Shown here: one piece after another, positions 52,989 to 62,433 of the stretch
Position numbering within the stretch: position 1 is the first letter of the stretch
Layout: each line of letters starts with the position of its first letter
Origin: Collinsella sp.
GTDB taxonomy: Bacteria > Actinomycetota > Coriobacteriia > Coriobacteriales > Coriobacteriaceae
DNA length: 64,000 bases
Reading direction: 5' to 3'
Assembly (NCBI GenBank): GCA_019414025.1
Contig: DXMU01000046.1
Span: 66,401-130,400 of the forward strand
The notes under the pieces: generated by a model
What the model was told of the DNA's origin: nothing
What the model saw: only the letters and a program-made list of their open reading frames with translations
The model's database searches: none
Made by a program: the position numbers and the translations under genes

Positions 52989-54002
52989 TTACGCCATCGG
53001 GATGCGGTCGTGGTTGACTTGGCTGTAGAACAGGCGCTGAATCTCGGCCGCATCACGTGACTGGCCGAGTGCCCACATGGTTTTGGCCACGAGCGTCTCG
53101 GTGGTCATGTCGTCGCCGCGCAAAATGCCCGGATGATCGGCGTAGGCACGGCCGACCTCATAAACACCCAGGTCAAGGCCCTCTTCGGGGACCTGCGTGG
53201 TCATAACGACGGTGCGGCCCGAATCGACCCAGCGGAAAATCGCCTCTTGGAACGACTCGCCCGACTCGCCAAACTCGGGGATACCGCCAATGCCAAAGGT
53301 CTCAAGGATTACAGCGTCGTAGCTATCGGCAAGGGCGTCGAGGATGCCCGGGTTTACGCCGGGCGTGAGCTTGAGTACAAATACGCGCGGGTCGATGCTG
53401 TCGTAGAAACGCACCGGGTTTTCGCCCTGATGCGTGCCGTGAAGCCCGTTGCGCACGATGCGGTCGTTGCGGATATAGGCGATGGGCGGATAGTTGACGC
53501 TAATGAACGCGTTAAAGCTCATGGTGCGCTGTTTGCGGGCGCGCGTACCGGCAATGGCTACGCCGCCAAACACGATTGAGACGTCGTGCGAGTGCTCGTC
53601 GAGCGCATAGAGCAGGCTCTGGTACAGGTTGAGCTTGGCGTCGGTAAAGGGATTGCCCATGGGCTTTTGCGAGCCGGTGAGTACGATAGGCTTGGGGCTG
53701 TCCTGAATCAGATAGGAAAGCGCCGCCGCGGTGTAGCTCATGGTGTCGGTGCCGTGCAGAATCACAAAGCCGTCGTGGTCGGCATAACCCTCGACGATGA
53801 CGTCGCGGATACGCATCCAGTCACTGGGGCGCATATTGGTGCTGTCGATGTTCATGGGCTGCACGACGTCGAGCTCGCAGAGGCCCGAGATCTCGGGGAC
53901 GCTCTGGGCGAGCTCCTCACCGGTCAGGGCGGGGGAGAGGCCGTTGCCGTCCTCGGTCGATGCGATGGTGCCGCCCGTGGCGATGAGAAGGATGCGCTTC
54001 AT
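52989..54002 (-). CDS. ansA: L-asparaginase (type I-like)
   Basis: 337 residues from ATG 54002, 24 shorter than the longest frame (AGGAA upstream). LIATGGTIASTEDGNGL carries the first catalytic Thr, HGTDTMSYTAAALSYL the second Thr-Asp pair, and Lys lies in TGSQKPMG. There is no signal peptide, so it is cytosolic. It hydrolyses asparagine to aspartate and ammonia. ansA is assigned from the cytosolic type; the exact orthology is unproven. Confidence 0.85.
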   Translation of the reverse strand: MKRILLIATGGTIASTEDGNGLSPALTGEELAQSVPEISGLCELDVVQPMNIDSTNMRPSDWMRIRDVIVEGYADHDGFVILHGTDTMSYTAAALSYLIQDSPKPIVLTGSQKPMGNPFTDAKLNLYQSLLYALDEHSHDVSIVFGGVAIAGTRARKQRTMSFNAFISVNYPPIAYIRNDRIVRNGLHGTHQGENPVRFYDSIDPRVFVLKLTPGVNPGILDALADSYDAVILETFGIGGIPEFGESGESFQEAIFRWVDSGRTVVMTTQVPEEGLDLGVYEVGRAYADHPGILRGDDMTTETLVAKTMWALGQSRDAAEIQRLFYSQVNHDRIPMA

Positions 54003-54270
54003 GCTGGTATTCCTATCGGTTTTGTCGCCGCAAGGGCGGAGTCGTTCGGCAGTATTGTGGCACAGGGCGTCCAATGTTCAAACGTAATACATCATCTGTA
54101 ATGTTTAGTAATACTTCAACTGCCGTCAAATAAGGGCCCAGGTCGTGCGTTTGCCGTGCGCTGATGGCCGCGAGGGACGAGAAACCCCATATAACGTGTA
54201 CACTATGGAAGTTATTTTCGTTCATTCACGCGGGTGGGCACCGGCTCCCCGCCAACAAGAGGGGGAAACC

Positions 54271-55869
54271 ATGGATCAAAAGGCTTCCGCAAAGGTCCTC
54301 GTACTCGACTTTGGTGCGCAGTACGGTCAGCTCATTGCCCGTCGCGTCCGCGACCTCAACGTGTATTCCGAGATCGTTCCCTGCGACATCTCGGCCGATG
54401 AGATTCGCGAGATGAACGCCTCTGCGCTCATCCTTTCCGGCGGCCCGGCCTCCGTGTACGCCGAGGACGCTCCGTCCATCGATCCCGCCATCTTTGACCT
54501 TGGCCTTCCCGTCCTGGGCTTTTGCTACGGCCATCAGATCACGGCCGTGACGCTCGGCGGCAAGGTCGGCCACTCCGAGGTGGGCGAGTACGGCCGCGCC
54601 ACCATCACGCGCACGGCTGGCGCCAAGCTCTTTAACTCCACGCCCATGGAGCAGACCGTGTGGATGAGCCACCGCGACGCCGTGTCCGAGGTGCCCGAGG
54701 GCTTTACCGTTACCGCCAGCACCGACGTATGCCCGGTTGCCGCCATGGAGTGCGTCGAGCGCAAGATTTTCACCACGCAGTTCCACCCCGAGGTCAAGCA
54801 CTCCGAGTACGGTCAGCAGCTGCTGAGCAACTTCCTGTTTGAGATCTGCGGCCTGGAGCCCAACTGGAGCATGGACAACCTGGTCGAGACCATGACGGCC
54901 GAGTTCCGCGAGAAGGTCGGCGACGACCGCGTGATTCTGGCCTTGTCCGGTGGCGTCGACTCCTCCGTCGTGGCTGCGCTGGGCGCCCGCGCCGTGGGCA
55001 AGCAGATGACCTGTGTGTTCATCAACCACGGTCTGCTGCGCAAGGGTGAGCCCGAGCAGGTGGAGGAGGTCTTCACCAAGCAGTTTGACGTCGACTTTAT
55101 CCACGTCCACGCCGAGGACCGCTATGCCGAGCTTCTGGCCGGCGTGACCGAGCCTGAGGAGAAGCGCCGCATCATCGGCACGCAGTTCTGGAAAGAGTTC
55201 TTCGCGGTCGCCCAGCAGCTCGAGTGCGATGGCAAGCCGGTCAAGTATCTGGCTCAGGGCACCATCTACCCCGACATCATCGAGTCCGGCGCTCGCAAGA
55301 CGGGCGGCAAGACGGCCACCATCAAGAGCCACCACAACCTGATCCCGTTCCCCGAGGGCGTGCACTTCGACCTCATCGAGCCGCTCGACCACTTCTTTAA
55401 GGACGAGGTCCGCGCGCTTGGTCTGGCGCTCGGCCTGCCGGGTCACATCGTGTTCCGTCAGCCCTTCCCGGGCCCGGGTCTGGCCATCCGCATCATCGGC
55501 GCGGTCGACAAGGAGAAGCTCGAGATTCTCAAAAACGCCGACGCTATCGTGCGCGAGGAGCTCGACGCCTACAACCAGCGTCTGTTTGAGCAGACTGGCG
55601 AGCGCAACTCCGAGCACAGCTGCTGGCAGTATTTCGCGGTCCTGCCCGACATTAAGTCCGTTGGCGTAATGGGCGACGAGCGCACCTATCAGCGTCCGAT
55701 CATCCTGCGTGCCGTCGAGTCCAGCGATGCCATGACCGCCGACTGGGCCAAGCTGCCCTACGACGTGCTGGCCCGCATTTCCGGCCGTATCGTGGCTGAG
55801 GTCCCCGGCGCCAACCGCGTGTGCTACGACATCACGTCCAAGCCGCCCGCGACGATTGAGTGGGAATAG
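54271..55869 (+). CDS. guaA: GMP synthase (glutamine-hydrolysing)
   Basis: 532 residues from ATG 54271 (AGAGGGGGAA upstream). VLVLDFGAQYGQLIARRVR opens the class I amidotransferase half; Cys in GFCYGHQ and His in FHPEVKHSEYG are catalytic. The PP-loop SGGVDSSVVAALG starts the synthetase half, and RPFPGPGL-like RQPFPGPGLAIRI and the tail KPPATIEWE end it. Converts XMP to GMP. The last codons, GAGTGGGAATAG, match the 3' end long known as an integration site for genomic islands. Confidence 0.96.
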   Translation: MDQKASAKVLVLDFGAQYGQLIARRVRDLNVYSEIVPCDISADEIREMNASALILSGGPASVYAEDAPSIDPAIFDLGLPVLGFCYGHQITAVTLGGKVGHSEVGEYGRATITRTAGAKLFNSTPMEQTVWMSHRDAVSEVPEGFTVTASTDVCPVAAMECVERKIFTTQFHPEVKHSEYGQQLLSNFLFEICGLEPNWSMDNLVETMTAEFREKVGDDRVILALSGGVDSSVVAALGARAVGKQMTCVFINHGLLRKGEPEQVEEVFTKQFDVDFIHVHAEDRYAELLAGVTEPEEKRRIIGTQFWKEFFAVAQQLECDGKPVKYLAQGTIYPDIIESGARKTGGKTATIKSHHNLIPFPEGVHFDLIEPLDHFFKDEVRALGLALGLPGHIVFRQPFPGPGLAIRIIGAVDKEKLEILKNADAIVREELDAYNQRLFEQTGERNSEHSCWQYFAVLPDIKSVGVMGDERTYQRPIILRAVESSDAMTADWAKLPYDVLARISGRIVAEVPGANRVCYDITSKPPATIEWE

Positions 55870-55961
55870 CGAGAACTGGCTTCCGGACTCGCATTTTGAT
55901 GCTGCCGAGTACTGCCTGGTACTATTTCGGCATCGCCGCAAGGTAAAGCCATCAGCGAAAT

Positions 55962-56366
55962 AACGGGAATAACGGCCTCCGAACCTTCTGGTTCGGAGGC
56001 TTTCTTTTTGCATGTCTACCTGGGGAAACGACCTAATTATTCCCGTATACCCCTACTGAGCGGTATGGCGGAGTATTCGGCGGTACGGGAATAATTGGGC
56101 CCTGCGGGAATAATTCACAATTCGGGTTCCCCGAGGGGCGATTTCGAGCGGGCGAAACTAAGTTGAAACTGCGGGGTCAATTCAAGCCCTCCTTGATTGC
56201 ATTCGCCTAGGTCAACAAACGGGAATAAATAAACGCGAAAATCGGTTTACGCAGTTTCGGTAACCCCGAATGCCGCCGAATGACGCCGTGTATCTTGCCG
56301 TATTTGAGCACGCAATTATTCCCCCTAACGGTTCTTCCGGGACGTCGATTTCGTACGGGAATAATG
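55962..56366. repeat. Seven dispersed (T/A)(A/G)CGGGAATAAT-type motifs after guaA
   Basis: Plus-strand copies at 55962-55974, 56084-56096, 56103-56115, 56218-56230 and 56354-56366; minus-strand copies at 56035-56047 and 56314-56325. They resemble the guaA 3' end (GTGGGAATAG, to 55869). The spacing is irregular. This spacer of over 400 nt shows no supported gene. Confidence 0.6.
55975..56006 (+). terminator. guaA terminator
   Basis: GCCTCCGAACC (55975-55985), TTCT, GGTTCGGAGGC (55990-56000), then TTTCTTTTT. A strong terminator 105 nt after guaA. Confidence 0.9.
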
Positions 56367-56594
56367 GAACAGCTCTCGGAGAACCGGAGGCTGTTCGTAA
56401 GGAAATATCAATTTGCCTGGGGAAATGTCAGAAAGAGGTCTTCCAATCGCCACGACCAGGCCCCTCACGCTCGGGTCCAGCACGCACCAGTCCATGATCA
56501 GGTCAATGTTGGCGATGACCACGCCAAGGACTCCCTACAAGATCGTGCGCGCCAGTCGCCAGTACCACTCGTTGCTTGCCAGAAACTCGTTCAA
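56325..56594 (-). pseudogene. Phage holin-like pseudogene with an amber stop
   Basis: Starting at TTG 56594, two nt after the upstream gene, the frame reads LNEFLASNEWYWRLARTIL, then TAG, then continues in the same frame as GVLGVVIANIDLIMDWCVLDP. The tail after VVAIG is low in similarity to any holin. A CAG to TAG change would explain the stop. It follows an XhlA-like gene, as in phage lysis cassettes. Confidence 0.6.
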
Positions 56595-56595
56595 G

Positions 56596-56814
56596 TCAGC
56601 CCACCTTTCCCTTCAAGGACTCGATGTCGTGCTTCGCGACAGTCATGTCCTGCTCGAGCACGTAGGTGCGCTCCAGGACCTGGTTGTGCTTCTCGACCTT
56701 CTTCGTGAGGGCGTCGAGCTTGACCTCCATGACGGCTCTGCTCTTAGAGTTGGAAAGGATCACCCCAATCAGCGTTACGACACCAGTAATGCACGCCACG
56801 ATGATTGACTCCAT
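56596..56814 (-). CDS. Small phage-type membrane protein (XhlA/hemolysin-like)
   Basis: 72 residues; GGGAGG lies 9 nt before ATG. An N-terminal membrane helix (MESIIVACITGVVTLIGVIL) is followed by a coiled coil (LDALTKKVEKHNQVLERTYVLEQDMTVAKHDIESL). This layout fits small phage lysis accessory proteins of the XhlA type, although order helix-coil is reversed compared with classical XhlA. With the decayed holin next to it, it is most likely a prophage remnant. Confidence 0.6.
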   Translation of the reverse strand: MESIIVACITGVVTLIGVILSNSKSRAVMEVKLDALTKKVEKHNQVLERTYVLEQDMTVAKHDIESLKGKVG

Positions 56815-56945
56815 AAAAGAACTGCCTCCCGAGATCGACTTTTCGTTCTCGGGAGACAGTGTCCGACCGTGTCACAAGTACGCAGATTATGCTCGGAGTT
56901 GTCGCTTGACCTCACGTTCTTCTATGCATGATGTCGAGCTGCTTT

Positions 56946-58043
56946 CTACTCATTATCTGAGGTTATAAGGACGCGTGGAATCGCCTCTTCGCTCGGAACC
57001 ATCTTCTTCACCAGTGCAAAGCACTCAGCAAAGTCGTCGCCTGGCAGGCAAAAGACCCTATGCTTCTTTGTTCCATTGGGATATGCGACGGCAAACGTCG
57101 TTGAACCTATGTCGGTAACAAACTCCTCGTCATCTAGCTCTAGGATACCGGCGACCTTCTCGGCAACTTCATCGAACAGCGCACGATAGCCAAGGCCGCT
57201 TGGCTGGTATGCCCAGCTCATCGGCAAGTTATGCTCTGACATCTTACGAGGCTTGTATTTGTAGCTGATCCAATCGGGTGTGATGACAACCATGTCGGTG
57301 AATGCTTCATCAACGCTACAAAAGCCCGATTCGCCCTTGATGACGATGCGGGACATCGTAGGCATGCTAACTACAGGCAGGTGCTTGTACTCCTCAAAGA
57401 ATGGATCCTCTGAGTCATCATCAGGTTCTTGGTCATAAACAGTCAGGAGCCCTCGGTCCTCTAAGTAGTCAAGCATGGCTTCAATCACATCACGTTCATC
57501 CTGCCATTCCATAGTTTGGAAGTATTCGAGATCCTCCACAGGCCTCGCATGGTCAGGAAACCAGTGGTTGAGAATTCGGGTTGTTTGTCGATCTAGTTCT
57601 CTTTCGAGCTCGTGCCTCTTATCCCAGTTTAGACCCTTGTACTCAGCTTCAGAAATGCCATGGATGAGTAGCGTATCAATAAGTTGCCGATAGGAGCCTA
57701 GCCGTAACTGCTCCGCAAGTTTGTATGGGAATTGCTTTGGATTCAGATAGTGTTCGCGCCAGTAGTCAAGGACTCCCTCTTCTTTCATGATGTCGAGATT
57801 GAGCGTCCATGCGTAGCGACCTGCAAGATAGTCTGGATAGACGTCGAGCTTCTTTGCAATCTGATCCAGCAATTCGGGACGTATTGTTCCCGACTTCACC
57901 GCACGAAGTATGGTTTTCTCTGTTCTGTCAATGTCGGCATCAGCTCCAAGCTTACGTATGCTCGAGTCAAGCCGGTGTATCACCCACTTAAACCACTCGG
58001 GGTCAATTTTCTCTCCAAAAGCATCAACTTCAGCATTGTTCAT
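56946..58043 (-). CDS. Helix-turn-helix protein of unknown function, 365 aa
   Basis: ATG 58043 with AAAGGAG upstream. Near the N terminus is a Cro/CI-like HTH segment (DADIDRTEKTILRAVKSGTIRPELLDQIAKKLDVYPDYLAGR). The rest is acidic and rich in Tyr/Trp (YQPSGLGYRALFDEVAEKVAG), with no known catalytic motif. The lower GC of this gene compared with guaA marks it as part of the island. Could be a phage- or defence-associated regulator, but this is only contextual. Confidence 0.6.
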   Translation of the reverse strand: MNNAEVDAFGEKIDPEWFKWVIHRLDSSIRKLGADADIDRTEKTILRAVKSGTIRPELLDQIAKKLDVYPDYLAGRYAWTLNLDIMKEEGVLDYWREHYLNPKQFPYKLAEQLRLGSYRQLIDTLLIHGISEAEYKGLNWDKRHELERELDRQTTRILNHWFPDHARPVEDLEYFQTMEWQDERDVIEAMLDYLEDRGLLTVYDQEPDDDSEDPFFEEYKHLPVVSMPTMSRIVIKGESGFCSVDEAFTDMVVITPDWISYKYKPRKMSEHNLPMSWAYQPSGLGYRALFDEVAEKVAGILELDDEEFVTDIGSTTFAVAYPNGTKKHRVFCLPGDDFAECFALVKKMVPSEEAIPRVLITSDNE

Positions 58044-58208
58044 CTTGACTCCTTTAGTACGGACATTTTGGTTCCATAATGGCTGTTCACAGAACGCAAC
58101 ACTTCGTACTACCATGCATTATGCGGCCACAAGGTACGGACATCAAGCCGTGTAATCAATGCAAAACACTAACGGGCTCCATGTGAGCCCGAGAACGGAG
58201 AACTAACA

Positions 58209-58556
58209 ATGGCGACTAACACGCTGGTACCGCATTACGAGGACAATGACATGGATCGCAAGGATCTCGCCGACTTCGCCAAGCAGAGCATGGATAAGGC
58301 CATGGACACCAATCGCTCTGTTGCCATGCGCCAGATGGAAGTCCTGAGCATGCAGACCGACGAGACGCAGGCCCTGCTCCAGAGCGGCAATCTGACCGAC
58401 GAACAGTTCGATAAGGTCATGCAGGAGTCTGAGAAGATTCGACAGGCAATGTCCGATACCACGACGAAGCTGCATAAGTCGAACTTCGAGTTGGTTGTGA
58501 GCACCTGTGCCGTGCTGTTCTTTGGCGGTCTGTTTTTTACGCTTCGCGCCGCTTAG
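58209..58556 (+). CDS. Tail-anchored small protein of unknown function, 115 aa
   Basis: GAGAACTAAC precedes ATG. The first 90 residues are charged and helical with likely coiled-coil regions (MRQMEVLSMQTDETQALLQSG, FDKVMQESEKIRQAMSDTTTKL). The C terminus has a single hydrophobic helix (FELVVSTCAVLFFGGLFFTL) ending in RAA. No family recognised. A terminator lies 5 nt after the stop, so it is monocistronic within the island. Confidence 0.6.
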   Translation: MATNTLVPHYEDNDMDRKDLADFAKQSMDKAMDTNRSVAMRQMEVLSMQTDETQALLQSGNLTDEQFDKVMQESEKIRQAMSDTTTKLHKSNFELVVSTCAVLFFGGLFFTLRAA

Positions 58557-58560
58557 CCGG

Positions 58561-58604
58561 CATGTATGAGGGGTGATTAATCCATTGTCCCTCATACATG
58601 TTTT
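58561..58604 (+). terminator. Terminator of the tail-anchored protein gene
   Basis: CATGTATGAGGG (58561-58572) pairs perfectly with CCCTCATACATG (58589-58600), then TTTT. Confidence 0.85.
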
Positions 58605-58782
58605 CATGCCGAGATGTTGCATTCCAACGTGCTTGCAGCATCTATGCGGAAGTGCGCGTGTTCCGTCTTGCTGCTGGCCCACACCGTGCCATATCCGACG
58701 ACAAGTCCCTCATTGGGAAAGATGGTCGCAACTCTATCGTCCGTCTTCATCGCTGTGTATCTCAATGGTGAGGCTCAAGTTG

Positions 58783-59208
58783 TTACTCATCGCTGCCTTT
58801 GTCATCAATCTCGCGCAGACGCAAAAGCCAGCGTCTCATGCTCCCGCCCCCAAAGAAGCCGAGCAGTGCTCCATCGCAGAAGCGTTCTGCTCTCACGGCT
58901 CCGAGCAGAAGCGCCATCACCGCCTGGCCGTCGAGTTCCGATACATCTGCCCCAGACATTGCTTGGCTGCCCCACTCGAGTCCGTTGCGTCCAAGTATGT
59001 CGCGGTAATGCGTGAGCTCGTACTCGGGATGCTCGTCGACAAAGTCGTAGATTGCCTGTTCAACGTCAGCAACTGTCGTTCCGTAATTCACGTAGGGCAT
59101 CTTGTTTGGGTTGTTCATGGTGTTCTTGCTCTCTCGGTCTACAACCCGGTTGCCAAATCCCTCGGCATTCTCAATCGCAGGCAGATGTTTTGTCAGGCTC
59201 TCAAACAT
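58783..59208 (-). CDS. DUF6508-family protein, partner of the McrBC locus
   Basis: 141 residues from ATG 59208, overlapping the mcrC stop by 8 nt; a longer frame would add 11 residues. Matches what I recall of DUF6508: LTKHLPAIENAEGFGNRVVD, MPYVNYGTTVADVEQAIYDF, EYELTHYRDILGRNGLEW, MSGADVSELDGQAVMALLLGAVRAERFCDGAL. Function unknown. Translational overlap with mcrC suggests it is part of the defence operon. Confidence 0.75.
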   Translation of the reverse strand: MFESLTKHLPAIENAEGFGNRVVDRESKNTMNNPNKMPYVNYGTTVADVEQAIYDFVDEHPEYELTHYRDILGRNGLEWGSQAMSGADVSELDGQAVMALLLGAVRAERFCDGALLGFFGGGSMRRWLLRLREIDDKGSDE

Positions 59209-60286
59209 AAGCCGCCTCTTTTGAGAAATGAGCTTCAGCAATACCGTCGAGCTGCGAACGTATTGTCTCGAAGGGCTGGTTCAGGTCCAATGTCCTCACG
59301 CTTATCTGGTTACCGCTCATCTGATACACACCATCAGGCTGCACGTCTTCGTCGGTCTTGGCGTAGAGCAGCATGCCCGACACGCTATGCTGCTCGTGAG
59401 TGCTGGCGAGCTCCGCTTCCTTGTTTTTCACGTAGGTGAAGATCTGGTACAGGTTGCCGGAGTGGACGCTTTGCCTGTCGAACTGCTGTTGCGTCGTGTG
59501 ACTGTAGTACTTCGCGTCGATGATGAGGACGGTCCTGCCTCGTGTGAGCGTTATGTCGGTGTGCATGGCGGGGAGCATGTCATCGAAGCTGTCGTCGAGC
59601 GCCCAGCTGATGTACGGCGCCCCCGCGGAAAGCTCTGGGTGCTCACGTCTGTAGTACTCAAGGATGAACTTCTCGTACAGGTGGCTCATTCGCTGCTCGT
59701 CGAGGAAGTCCATCATGCGGAGACTCCCGCTCTCCCGCGTCTGGAGAAGGCCCTTCACGACCAGCCAGCACACGTTCATGAGCATGCGATAAGTCTGGTT
59801 GTTCCGGTCGAAGCGCATGTGCCAGTCTTCGCCCGAAAGGCTCACGTCTTCCACGTCCACGAAGTACGGAAGCAGCCGTCTAAGTGCCTTCTTGCGCGCC
59901 TTGTCGATGTCCGAGCGAATCAAGAGCATGATCGTCGCCTTGAGGATGCGGTTCATGCGCGTGTCCGTGCTGAACTCGTCGTAGCTGCAAACCAGCTGCC
60001 TGCGCAGAATCGAGCGCGTCTTCAAGGATTCGGACAGCTCAATCTTGCCCCTCGGTGAGGAGAGCATATCCTTGCGGTCGACGTACTCTCGGCCAAGGCC
60101 GCGCTTGAGCTGCAGGCTTACGCCCCGTGACAGTATCTCGGCGAGGAGGTCGGCGGTGTTGTCGAACTCCTCGGCTGCGATGTCGCGGTAGCCCTGCCCT
60201 TGCAGCGTCTGGAACGCATAGGCGAGCATGTGGTAGATGTTCTGTATCCGGATCACCGGATTGACCTGCGCAACTTGCTGGCCCAC
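59201..60286 (-). CDS. mcrC: McrC-like nuclease subunit
   Basis: 361 residues from GTG 60286, 34 nt inside the mcrB frame; GTG 60256 is an alternative. IQNIYHMLAYAFQTL is the usual McrC beginning. The PD-(D/E)xK nuclease core lies near 235-255: DITLTRGRTVLIIDAKYYSH holds Asp and the D-x-K pair. McrC cuts DNA and stimulates McrB GTPase. The first in-frame part beyond the stop leads straight into DUF6508. Confidence 0.88.
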   Translation of the reverse strand: MGQQVAQVNPVIRIQNIYHMLAYAFQTLQGQGYRDIAAEEFDNTADLLAEILSRGVSLQLKRGLGREYVDRKDMLSSPRGKIELSESLKTRSILRRQLVCSYDEFSTDTRMNRILKATIMLLIRSDIDKARKKALRRLLPYFVDVEDVSLSGEDWHMRFDRNNQTYRMLMNVCWLVVKGLLQTRESGSLRMMDFLDEQRMSHLYEKFILEYYRREHPELSAGAPYISWALDDSFDDMLPAMHTDITLTRGRTVLIIDAKYYSHTTQQQFDRQSVHSGNLYQIFTYVKNKEAELASTHEQHSVSGMLLYAKTDEDVQPDGVYQMSGNQISVRTLDLNQPFETIRSQLDGIAEAHFSKEAAYV

Positions 60287-62433
60287 TCGTCGACCTTGGT
60301 AGGCTCGTCGAACCAGTACTCGCGCAACATCGGCACGAGCTCGTAGTTGACGATTGCCGAGAGTTTATCGTCCGTTACGTCGTCCGGGGACATGCGGCAG
60401 AAGTAGCTATGGCCGATGCAGAAGCCGTCTCCCAGCGACTCGTCGGACGCGATCGCCTCGTTCAGCTTCACGACGCAGGAGATGAGCCTATCGAACTTCT
60501 CGCTGGCAAGTCCCTCCTGATAGGCGATGAAGCTCTCCGTGTCGAAGGCGGGACGGAGGTCGAAGAACGCGAAGCGGCGGCGCAGGGCGTAGTCGAGCAT
60601 GGCGAGCGAGCGGTCCGCTGTGTTCATCATTCCAATGAGGTATACGTTGCTCGGGACGTAGAACAGCTCGTGTGAGTAGAGGAGCTGCAGCGTGTTCCTG
60701 GGCCCGCGCTTGTCGTTCTCGATGAGCATGAACAGCTCGCCGAAGATCTTCGAGAGGTTGCCACGGTTGATTTCGTCGATGATGAAGAAGTAGTCGTTGT
60801 CAGAATCGTCCTTCGCATTCTTGCAGAAGTTGTAGAACGCGCCCTTCTCGAGGTCGAAGCCCTGCGCGTTCGGGCGGAACCCCTCTATGAAGTCCTCGTA
60901 GCTGTAGCTCTGGTGGAACTGCACCATCATCACACGCTCGGCGTCCTTCACGCCCATCATGGAGTAGGCCAGGCGCTTTGCGGCGAAGGTCTTGCCTACG
61001 CCTGGGGCACCCTGCAGGATGATGTTCTTCTTCGCGCGCAGGACGTTGACGAGGGTCCTGTAGTGCTCGCCGTCCATGTAGACCTCCGAAAGGAAGTCCT
61101 CGGACGTGTACGCTGGGTATTCAACCTCCTCCGTGTCTTCCTCGACTTCGCCGCCTTCGTCCTCGAAGAACGAGTTGAGCTTCTCAACGAGGTCGGGATA
61201 GGCGGTGATGTCCGTCAGGGTCTTCACGGCGAGGAAGTCTTCCGTGTGCCACTCTCCTCTGTTCGTCCAGCGTACCCTGCGGGTGTTCGGATAGGAGTCG
61301 CCATTTTCGTCGAATTGGTAATCCCCCTCAACGATGCCGCGACCAATAATTACGCTGCGGCCCCGCTTAGCAAAGACAACGTCGCCCGGCTTGATTTCGC
61401 GCGAGAACTGCCAGAGCGCGAGCGCGGAGTTCTTCTGCGAGTACTTGCTACTGTACAGGGTGCGCAGGTTCTTGCGGATGTCTTCCTTGCTGGCGTATTT
61501 CTCGACGTCGCCGAGCTTGCTCCAGCCGACGCCCATTACGCCACGTGCGTAGAAGTCATCCCACCTCGCGGCACCGTCTCCCGGGGAGTAGGTCCAGTAA
61601 TGTGTGGTCTTGATCCCCTCGTCTCCAAGGGAATTTTCTTCCGCCTTCTCGGCTGCAGCCTTCTCGGCGACCTTCCTCTCGCGGTTGACGCGCTCAGACT
61701 CCACGAAGGCGGCAGCCGTCAGCGAGGGGAAGTCTGCATACGAGCACTCTTCGCTTCCGAGCTCCGACTTGATGGTGTCGCAAATGGCGAGGTAGCGATC
61801 TCCGTCATGAACTGGCGAGTCCTTCTCCTTCGGCACTATGCCGGCGATGGCGGTGCCAGCCTTTGCGACGTCGGCCATGAACCAGCGGTTGCGCGAATCC
61901 AGGCTGATGAAGTTGTAGGGCCTCGCCCAGTAGAGGCCCATGGTGAGCTTCCAGCCAAGTGTGAACTGGATGACGGTGGTATCGAATGCCTCGACGAAGG
62001 CCTTCCGGGTTTCCTCGTTGTCGTCGTCGGCCAGTGCAAGTTCGGCCTCGAACACGTGCCAGAGGTTATCGATGTCGTGCTCGCCGCGACGTTCGTCGTT
62101 GGCGAAGGCATAGAAGGTCGCGTTGAGGTTGTTGAGCACGGGGATGCCCTCGAAGTCCGTGGGCTGATCTGCCTCAATGTCGAACACCTCGGCGATGCCG
62201 GCGATGATCTTTTGCCGGTTTGCGTCTGTGATGCCCTTGTTGAAGAGGCCGAAGACGGTGAACGGATCGATGTCTTGCAGCGCATCTGCCTCAAGCTTAG
62301 GGAGACTCATCCCGATCGATTCATAGACAGTTGCTAGCTTGTTTATCAGATCGTCGCGCCTGTCTCGATAGGTCAGCAGCTTGTCAGATAACTCTTTATA
62401 AAAGCTAATCCAAGTAAATTTTGTGCTGGTCAT
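60253..62433 (-). CDS. mcrB: McrB-like GTPase with N-terminal EVE-type modified-base reader
   Basis: 726 residues from ATG 62433; GTG 62442 is possible and neither has a strong ribosome site. About 280-400 is an EVE/PUA-like domain (THYWTYSPGDGAARWDDFY, GVMGVGWSKLGDV, PGDVVFAKRGRSVIIGRGIV), which in other proteins reads modified bases. The AAA+ motor follows: Walker A LQGAPGVGKTFAAKRL, Walker B FFIIDEINRGNLSKIFGE, and the McrB signature MMNTADRSLAMLDYALRRRF. Together with McrC it should restrict modified foreign DNA. The N-terminal ~270 residues are unassigned. Confidence 0.88.
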   Translation of the reverse strand: MTSTKFTWISFYKELSDKLLTYRDRRDDLINKLATVYESIGMSLPKLEADALQDIDPFTVFGLFNKGITDANRQKIIAGIAEVFDIEADQPTDFEGIPVLNNLNATFYAFANDERRGEHDIDNLWHVFEAELALADDDNEETRKAFVEAFDTTVIQFTLGWKLTMGLYWARPYNFISLDSRNRWFMADVAKAGTAIAGIVPKEKDSPVHDGDRYLAICDTIKSELGSEECSYADFPSLTAAAFVESERVNRERKVAEKAAAEKAEENSLGDEGIKTTHYWTYSPGDGAARWDDFYARGVMGVGWSKLGDVEKYASKEDIRKNLRTLYSSKYSQKNSALALWQFSREIKPGDVVFAKRGRSVIIGRGIVEGDYQFDENGDSYPNTRRVRWTNRGEWHTEDFLAVKTLTDITAYPDLVEKLNSFFEDEGGEVEEDTEEVEYPAYTSEDFLSEVYMDGEHYRTLVNVLRAKKNIILQGAPGVGKTFAAKRLAYSMMGVKDAERVMMVQFHQSYSYEDFIEGFRPNAQGFDLEKGAFYNFCKNAKDDSDNDYFFIIDEINRGNLSKIFGELFMLIENDKRGPRNTLQLLYSHELFYVPSNVYLIGMMNTADRSLAMLDYALRRRFAFFDLRPAFDTESFIAYQEGLASEKFDRLISCVVKLNEAIASDESLGDGFCIGHSYFCRMSPDDVTDDKLSAIVNYELVPMLREYWFDEPTKVDEWASKLRRSIR

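Noticed and set aside
55962..56366. Plasmid-type iterons and replication origin
   Set aside because: Irregular spacing, mixed orientation and no Rep gene; the link with guaA attachment fits better.
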